A program made the translations under genes and the position numbers. Shown here piece by piece: positions 58,383-64,000 of a stretch of DNA of 64,000 nt; positions within the stretch are counted from its first letter, which is position 1; every line of letters starts with the position of its first letter. The DNA comes from Sphingobacteriales bacterium. GTDB taxonomy: Bacteria > Bacteroidota > Bacteroidia > Sphingobacteriales > Sphingobacteriaceae. The stretch spans positions 1 to 64,000 of the forward strand of contig JAPLFD010000006.1 of NCBI GenBank assembly GCA_026390835.1, written 5' to 3'. The notes under the pieces are model-generated. The model ran no database searches and was not told the DNA's origin. It saw only the letters and a program-made list of their open reading frames with translations.

Positions 58383-61300
58383 CTATCTAATCAATGTAAT
58401 CATTCCTCTTCTACGAATCAAATTACCATCTTTATCGTAACCTTCGCACAACCACAAAAAGGTCTCAGTGCCTTGAGATCCATCTTTAAAGTCGCCATTC
58501 CAGGCTTTACCAGAATCCTTAGATTCAAAAACTAAATTCCCCCAACGGTTGTACACTTTAAAGCACACAAACTGTCTAATACCTATTAATATCGGTTTAA
58601 TGCCATCGTTAATACCATCGCCATTAGGTGTAAATACTTTAGGTACAATAATATCAATACTACATCCATCTGGATCTAAAAAGTTTAATACACCATCAGC
58701 ATCGCAATCTTCCACACCGTCTTCGCCGTTTGCAATGCCGTCACCATCACAATCACCAGCATCCCAAGTTGCACTTGGTGCACGAGTACGGCTGCTTAAT
58801 TTAAATTCACAAGCATCCAACAAATTGGTTCCATCTAATTTTTCTTGTGAATTTACTACTCCATCTCCATCACAATCAGAGGTATTCCAAGCAACAATGG
58901 GATTTAGTGTTTGACTGGCAAGAATAAACGAACATGGGTCATTTGGATTGGTACTATCACGAGATTCATGAGCATCATTTACTCCGTCTCCATCTGTATC
59001 TGGGTTACGAGGGTTGGTAATATTTCCGTTTGGATTGGCCGGTGTATTCAGATCGTTTATACCTGTTTTCTCTTCTGAATTAGTTAAGCCATCACCATCG
59101 CAATCGGCACTATTCCAAGCTGTAGTAGGTGGAAGTGTTTGACTAGAAGAAATAAATGAACAATTATCTAACGGATTGGTACCATCCATAAGTTCTTTTC
59201 CATCCTTTACACCATCACCATCTGTATCTGGATTACGAGGATCGGTATTTGCACTAATTTCAGCAGCATTATTCAACCCATCAGCATCGCAATCCTGAAT
59301 ATTCCAAAAAGTAGAAACAGGTATTGATTTGCTAGCCAATAGATAAGAACATGGGTCAATCCGATTAGTGCCGTCACGCAGTTCGTCTGCATCGCTTACT
59401 CCATCGCCATCACTATCTAAATCATAGGCATCTTTTTTACCATCACCATCTGTATCTGGCTGTAATAATCCTCCCTGAGCTGAAGCAGGCACTCCATTAG
59501 CGTCTACCACACCATCTGCTCGACCATCACCGTTTATATCTACTCCATTAGATTCAATTACATCAGAAACACCATCGCCATCGCTATCCAAATCCAATGC
59601 ATTCGGAATGCTGTCACCGTCTGTATCGCAAGAACTAGTAGCTGGGTTACAAGCTGCATTCTCATCTATATCTAAGGCTCCATCATTATCATCGTCCAAA
59701 TCCACTGAATTTAGTTTTCCATCTCCATCAGTATCTATATCCAAACCTACCACTAAACTTAGGGGTTGGCTAGCACAGCCACCAGCACTAATTGCAATCA
59801 CTTGGATAGTTCCGCCGGCAACTCCAACCGTAACCGAAATACTATTTCCCGTAGATGTACCAGACCATCCAGCAGGCAAGATCCAACTGTATTGTGCAGC
59901 ACCAGCAACTGGATTTATACTATATACTTGGATAGAATTAGCCAAAACTACATTTGGCCCTAAAATAGGTTGTGTACTAATAGGGGTAATAGGTGCTGCA
60001 TTAATCACTACAGTAGTGGCTGAGCTTACGCAACCAGAACTATTTTTGATTGTGAGGCCATACGTTCCAGGTGCTAGATTAGTAAATGTCGAATTCGATT
60101 GATAATTCAACCCATCAACACTATATAAATCTGTACTAGTAAGAGTGCCCGTTAGTAAAATACTGCCGGTATTAACCGAACAAGTAGGCTGCACAACACT
60201 AGCTGTTGGAGCAAATGGAGTAAATGGCTGGTCATTTACAGTAATCTGAGTAGTAGCACTTACACACCCAGCGGCATTTTTAGCTGTTATTGAATAAATA
60301 CCTGATGCCAGATTCATAAATATTGGATCAGATTGATAATCGATGCCATTTATACTATAGGTATAAGAAGGCAAGGCATTGGTTACTTGTAGTGTACCAG
60401 TAGCCATTGAGCATGTGGGATGAACTACCGTAGCGGTTGGTGCTAAAGGAGTGGCAGGCTGAGCATTTACTACTATAGTTGTTGGCGCACTAATACAAGC
60501 CGTTATATTTTTTACAGTCAACTGATAGGTTCCTGGTGGCACATTACTAAACGTAGTATTGGCTTGATAGGAAAGCCCATCTAAACTATAGGTATAGCTT
60601 GGATCAAATGAACCTGTTACACTAACTGTACCTGTGGAGGTGGTGCAATTTGGATGCAAAACTTGAACAGTAGCTGAAATTGGTGTAGGAGGTTGCTCAT
60701 TTACTTGTATTAGTGTGTTTGCACTTACACAACCGGCAGTATTCTTTACACTTACAACATAATTTCCAGGAGCTAGATTAGTGAAAGTAGAATTACCTTG
60801 ATACTGAACACCATCTATACTATACAAATCACTTGAATTAACTACTGCTATGTTGATAGTACCTTTTGCATTATTACAATTTGGGTGTATTACCGTAACA
60901 TTAGGTGCTAATGGAGTAATCGGCTGTTGATTAACTACTACTTGAGTAGCCCCACTTATACAACCGGTAGTATTTTTAAGAGTTAAGGAGTAGGTACCCG
61001 GCAATACATTGTTAAATAGTACCGAAGATTGATAGTTGATTCCATCAATACTATAGGTATTTGTTTGATTTGAAGTATTAATTACGGTAATACTTCCTTT
61101 ATCGTTGGTACATGTTGGCTGAACCACACTTGCACTTGGCAAATCTGGTAATACTGTTTTAGTGATAATTAAATCGGCACTGTACCCACTTTTACAACCA
61201 TTGGCATCTGTATTGGCTACGGAATAAGTACCGGCAACGGAAACAACATAAGTATCTGAAGTAGCACCACTGAGTATAGATCCATTAAAATACCATTGAT

Positions 61301-64000
61301 TGCCTTGCTGGATGCTGCTACTTAAAGTAACGCTTTGTCCTTCACAGAAACTAGCTACAGAAGGTACATTTATTATCGGAATGGCCGGATTTGAATATAC
61401 CGTTACATCTAATGGAACACTTGCTTCGCTCAAACATCCCGTTGATATATTTCTTGCATATAAATAGTAGGTATTAACCGAATTAGGGTCATTAAGGGTA
61501 ATTGGAGCAGTTATTTGACTTGCTGCACTCGGATTTGAACGAACGGTATACCATTCGTAACTAATACCAGATTGACCGGTGGGATTAAAACTAGTAAGAT
61601 CAACTACACTCTGCGGACACACATAATATCCCGTTTTAGTTGGTAATGGAGCTACGGGAGGCGTATTTATTTGAACCGTTGTTGCAGTTGAAATAGCTTC
61701 ACAACTATTTGTATCCGTTACCTTAAGTGTATACATACCCGATTGAAGTGGATTGTATACAGAACCTGTAGCTCCGGCAATTGGATTAGCTCCTAATTGC
61801 CATTGATAATTTACACCACCGGAACCAAACAATGTAATGAGCTCGTCTTTACAGGCAGTAATAAGTGTACTATTATTAATATTTGCGATAGGCAATGAAT
61901 GAACAGTGACCTCCACACCATTCGTATTACCCAAAGAAACTCCCGCACTTGTAAATACTTCTGCATAATACGTTCCACTTGTACTTGCAACATACAGAGG
62001 CGAATTCGCTCCCGGAATTGCCATACCATTCTTTTTCCATTGAATAGTTTGTCCTGCAGTTAAAGCATAAGAAATACTTACCGAACCACCTTCACAAAAC
62101 GCTGTACTTCCATTTAAATTAGCCTCTGGAATGGCGATAACTTGCGTATTAGTACTAGTTGCTGAACATCCGCTAGCGTTAGTTACCACCACATAGTAAT
62201 CACCAGTTTGTATTGCTGAATAGGATGCCTGAGTTGCACCCGGAAGAAGTACTCCATCCCTATACCATTGATAAGTAAGGCCTTGACCAGTATTCGCATT
62301 CAACGTAACTGCACCTGCAGCATTTATAGCTACTTGAGTACCTTGGGTTATACTAGCAGTTGGTATAGCATTTATACTAACTATAATAGGTGAATTTGTA
62401 GCATTTAATACTGAATTATTGATGCTGCACCCATTCGTTATACTAGCAGTAAGTGAGTAGCTACCTGGCTGATAAACGGTAAGATGATTAGAGGTTGCAC
62501 CGCCCAAAGCATTTCCATCTAAAAACCACTGATAACTTACCCCAGATACCGCAGTAGTACTCAGGTCTACTTTACCCCCAGGGCAGAAATTTAGTGGGCC
62601 ATCTGCCGAAATACTAGGCAAGGCTGGCGTAGGATTTAATACTCCGACTGCACTAAATACAGTAGCACAGGCATTACTAATTACGCATCTATATTGATAA
62701 TTTGTTGCACTGCTTGGTGCGGCGCTTAATTCTAAGGTAGCCGAGGCAAAGCCTGAATATGCAATTCCATTATCCAAATTAGATCCATTAATAGCAGCCC
62801 AATTCTGCCCACCGTCTGTACTTCGCTCCCAGCTATAACTCAAACCTTGTGCTTTGGAATTAATTTCTACACTAAAACTTGTAGCATTACTAGTACATTG
62901 AGCACTATTTTGCACTTGCTTAATAATGGTAGGTGAATTAAGAGGAGACGCTGCAATAATACTTACTGATGTTCCAATTGAAAAACAACCAGAACTAGAT
63001 TTTGCTGTGATGGTATATTCCCCAGGAAGTACATCTGTGAATACACCACTTGTATTTGTATAATCTAAACCATCAATTGAATAGGATTCACCAAAATTCG
63101 ATTCTATAGATAGAGTACCAAGCGCATTGGGACAACTCGGTTGTAAAAGGTTACTTACTATAGGCTTAAACGCTTTTACCGGTTCTGGCGAAATAGTAAT
63201 ATAGAAATCATCGGATTCACAACCATCGGTATTTTTAGCTCTTAGATTATAAATACCAGGTGTTAAATTGGCAAAGAGGCTAGTATTTTGGTAATTAGTA
63301 CCATCAATTGTATACCATTCTCCGGATTGCGGGGTAACAGAAATACTTCCAAATGCCACGTTACAATCGGGTTGTAAAACAGTAAACAATGGCCTTACTG
63401 GTTTTAATGGTTTTGGCGTAATGATAAATGTAGTATCTGCAGAAATACACCCATCTTCATTTTTAGCATTTAGGGTATAGATTCCTGGCGCCAAATTGGC
63501 GTAAAACGTTTGAGTAGTATAATCCGTTTGATTGATGCTATAGGTTAATCCGACTTGGGCTTGAATATTAATAGTACCAAAATCCAGATTACAAGTGGTT
63601 TGTTGAATAGTAAATTGAGGTATAGCAGGGGTAATTGGTTGTGGATAGATTGTTAATACAGTATCTGCCGAAATACAATTACTTGCATTTTTGGCAGTAA
63701 GATGGTATGTACCTGCTGCTAAATTATCAAATGTCGATTTGGCATAATAATTTGTTCCATCTAAACTGTATTCATGGCCCGAAACTACATCAATAGCTAT
63801 TATACCTTTAGTAATCACACAATCTGGCTGCACCAGAATAGTGGCACGTGGTTTTTCAGGTGTTGGATTAATAACGATTGTACTTGCATCACTTTCTTTC
63901 ACGCAACCATTGGCATCACTTACCTTAACATTATAAATGCCTGACTCGTTAATAAGCAATTCTCGGCGCTGTTCGTTGGGGATGAAGATCCCTCCAACTT
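58383..64000 (-). CDS. Giant cell-surface adhesin: SprB-like and Ig-like repeats, TSP3-type DxDxDG repeats, gliding-motility-associated (T9SS type B) C-terminal domain; 5' partial
   Basis: At least 1858 aa; same frame remains open from 63959 to window edge (VGGIFIPNEQRREL-LINESGIYNVKVSDANGC); C-terminal VPKVFTPNGDGINDGIKPILIGIRQFVCFKVYNRWGNLVFES. Confidence 0.93.
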   Translation of the reverse strand, partial: VGGIFIPNEQRRELLINESGIYNVKVSDANGCVKESDASTIVINPTPEKPRATILVQPDCVITKGIIAIDVVSGHEYSLDGTNYYAKSTFDNLAAGTYHLTAKNASNCISADTVLTIYPQPITPAIPQFTIQQTTCNLDFGTINIQAQVGLTYSINQTDYTTQTFYANLAPGIYTLNAKNEDGCISADTTFIITPKPLKPVRPLFTVLQPDCNVAFGSISVTPQSGEWYTIDGTNYQNTSLFANLTPGIYNLRAKNTDGCESDDFYITISPEPVKAFKPIVSNLLQPSCPNALGTLSIESNFGESYSIDGLDYTNTSGVFTDVLPGEYTITAKSSSGCFSIGTSVSIIAASPLNSPTIIKQVQNSAQCTSNATSFSVEINSKAQGLSYSWERSTDGGQNWAAINGSNLDNGIAYSGFASATLELSAAPSSATNYQYRCVISNACATVFSAVGVLNPTPALPSISADGPLNFCPGGKVDLSTTAVSGVSYQWFLDGNALGGATSNHLTVYQPGSYSLTASITNGCSINNSVLNATNSPIIVSINAIPTASITQGTQVAINAAGAVTLNANTGQGLTYQWYRDGVLLPGATQASYSAIQTGDYYVVVTNASGCSATSTNTQVIAIPEANLNGSTAFCEGGSVSISYALTAGQTIQWKKNGMAIPGANSPLYVASTSGTYYAEVFTSAGVSLGNTNGVEVTVHSLPIANINNSTLITACKDELITLFGSGGVNYQWQLGANPIAGATGSVYNPLQSGMYTLKVTDTNSCEAISTATTVQINTPPVAPLPTKTGYYVCPQSVVDLTSFNPTGQSGISYEWYTVRSNPSAASQITAPITLNDPNSVNTYYLYARNISTGCLSEASVPLDVTVYSNPAIPIINVPSVASFCEGQSVTLSSSIQQGNQWYFNGSILSGATSDTYVVSVAGTYSVANTDANGCKSGYSADLIITKTVLPDLPSASVVQPTCTNDKGSITVINTSNQTNTYSIDGINYQSSVLFNNVLPGTYSLTLKNTTGCISGATQVVVNQQPITPLAPNVTVIHPNCNNAKGTINIAVVNSSDLYSIDGVQYQGNSTFTNLAPGNYVVSVKNTAGCVSANTLIQVNEQPPTPISATVQVLHPNCTTSTGTVSVTGSFDPSYTYSLDGLSYQANTTFSNVPPGTYQLTVKNITACISAPTTIVVNAQPATPLAPTATVVHPTCSMATGTLQVTNALPSYTYSINGIDYQSDPIFMNLASGIYSITAKNAAGCVSATTQITVNDQPFTPFAPTASVVQPTCSVNTGSILLTGTLTSTDLYSVDGLNYQSNSTFTNLAPGTYGLTIKNSSGCVSSATTVVINAAPITPISTQPILGPNVVLANSIQVYSINPVAGAAQYSWILPAGWSGTSTGNSISVTVGVAGGTIQVIAISAGGCASQPLSLVVGLDIDTDGDGKLNSVDLDDDNDGALDIDENAACNPATSSCDTDGDSIPNALDLDSDGDGVSDVIESNGVDINGDGRADGVVDANGVPASAQGGLLQPDTDGDGKKDAYDLDSDGDGVSDADELRDGTNRIDPCSYLLASKSIPVSTFWNIQDCDADGLNNAAEISANTDPRNPDTDGDGVKDGKELMDGTNPLDNCSFISSSQTLPPTTAWNSADCDGDGLTNSEEKTGINDLNTPANPNGNITNPRNPDTDGDGVNDAHESRDSTNPNDPCSFILASQTLNPIVAWNTSDCDGDGVVNSQEKLDGTNLLDACEFKLSSRTRAPSATWDAGDCDGDGIANGEDGVEDCDADGVLNFLDPDGCSIDIIVPKVFTPNGDGINDGIKPILIGIRQFVCFKVYNRWGNLVFESKDSGKAWNGDFKDGSQGTETFLWLCEGYDKDGNLIRRRGMITLIR

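Noticed and set aside
58549-60102. Plus-strand ORFs of 121 and 164 aa in the adhesin gene
   Set aside because: Antisense to repeat-rich coding sequence; periodicity comes from the DxDxDG repeats
58640-61160. Periodic repeats that could suggest a CRISPR array
   Set aside because: Repeats are protein-coding, diverged and in frame with variable length; no constant repeat-spacer pattern and no cas genes

Overview
This 64 kb window is a bacterial chromosome segment with Bacteroidota-type gene content (Sphingobacteriales-like: GldA/GldF/GldG, T9SS/SprF-type proteins, TAnnTTTG promoter elements, almost no Shine-Dalgarno sequences). From the left, the minus strand carries the rpoC 5' end, rpoB-rplL-rplJ-rplA-rplK-nusG-secE, tRNA-Trp, tuf, four more tRNAs, hpf-xerC-rpsU. 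These are followed by apt/ComEA-like genes, an OlsF-like bifunctional acyltransferase, a TonB-dependent receptor with a beta-helix lipoprotein, a histone-H1-like gene with ppk1-ppx, rny, a candidate 6S RNA, zapA and pheT. Next come radC, rpsT, dnaN, a fused gldF-gldG, gldA, glyS, a phenylalanine/tyrosine/homogentisate catabolic cluster, purN-purH, the mreBCD-mrdA-rodA operon, tdk, and a T9SS-type giant adhesin with a PorP/SprF protein and an OmpA-like protein. The adhesin runs off the right edge. Most of the window is ordinary core genome, and I see no CRISPR array, prophage, transposon or defence island. The least expected signals are regulatory. (1) Four GTTA(G/A) repeats with an exact 11-bp period sit 10 bp upstream of a -7 element of the TonB receptor gene, a PhoB/OmpR-family operator architecture beside ppk1-ppx. 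(2) Strong Shine-Dalgarno sequences occur on rpsU and hpf, in one rpsU-xerC-hpf gene string, in an otherwise SD-poor genome. (3) A 46-bp near-perfect inverted repeat abuts the xerC start codon. (4) A Cys-x19-Cys module of invariant length is repeated four times among the calcium-type repeats of the adhesin. All functional calls come from reading sequence by eye; no database search or folding program was run.
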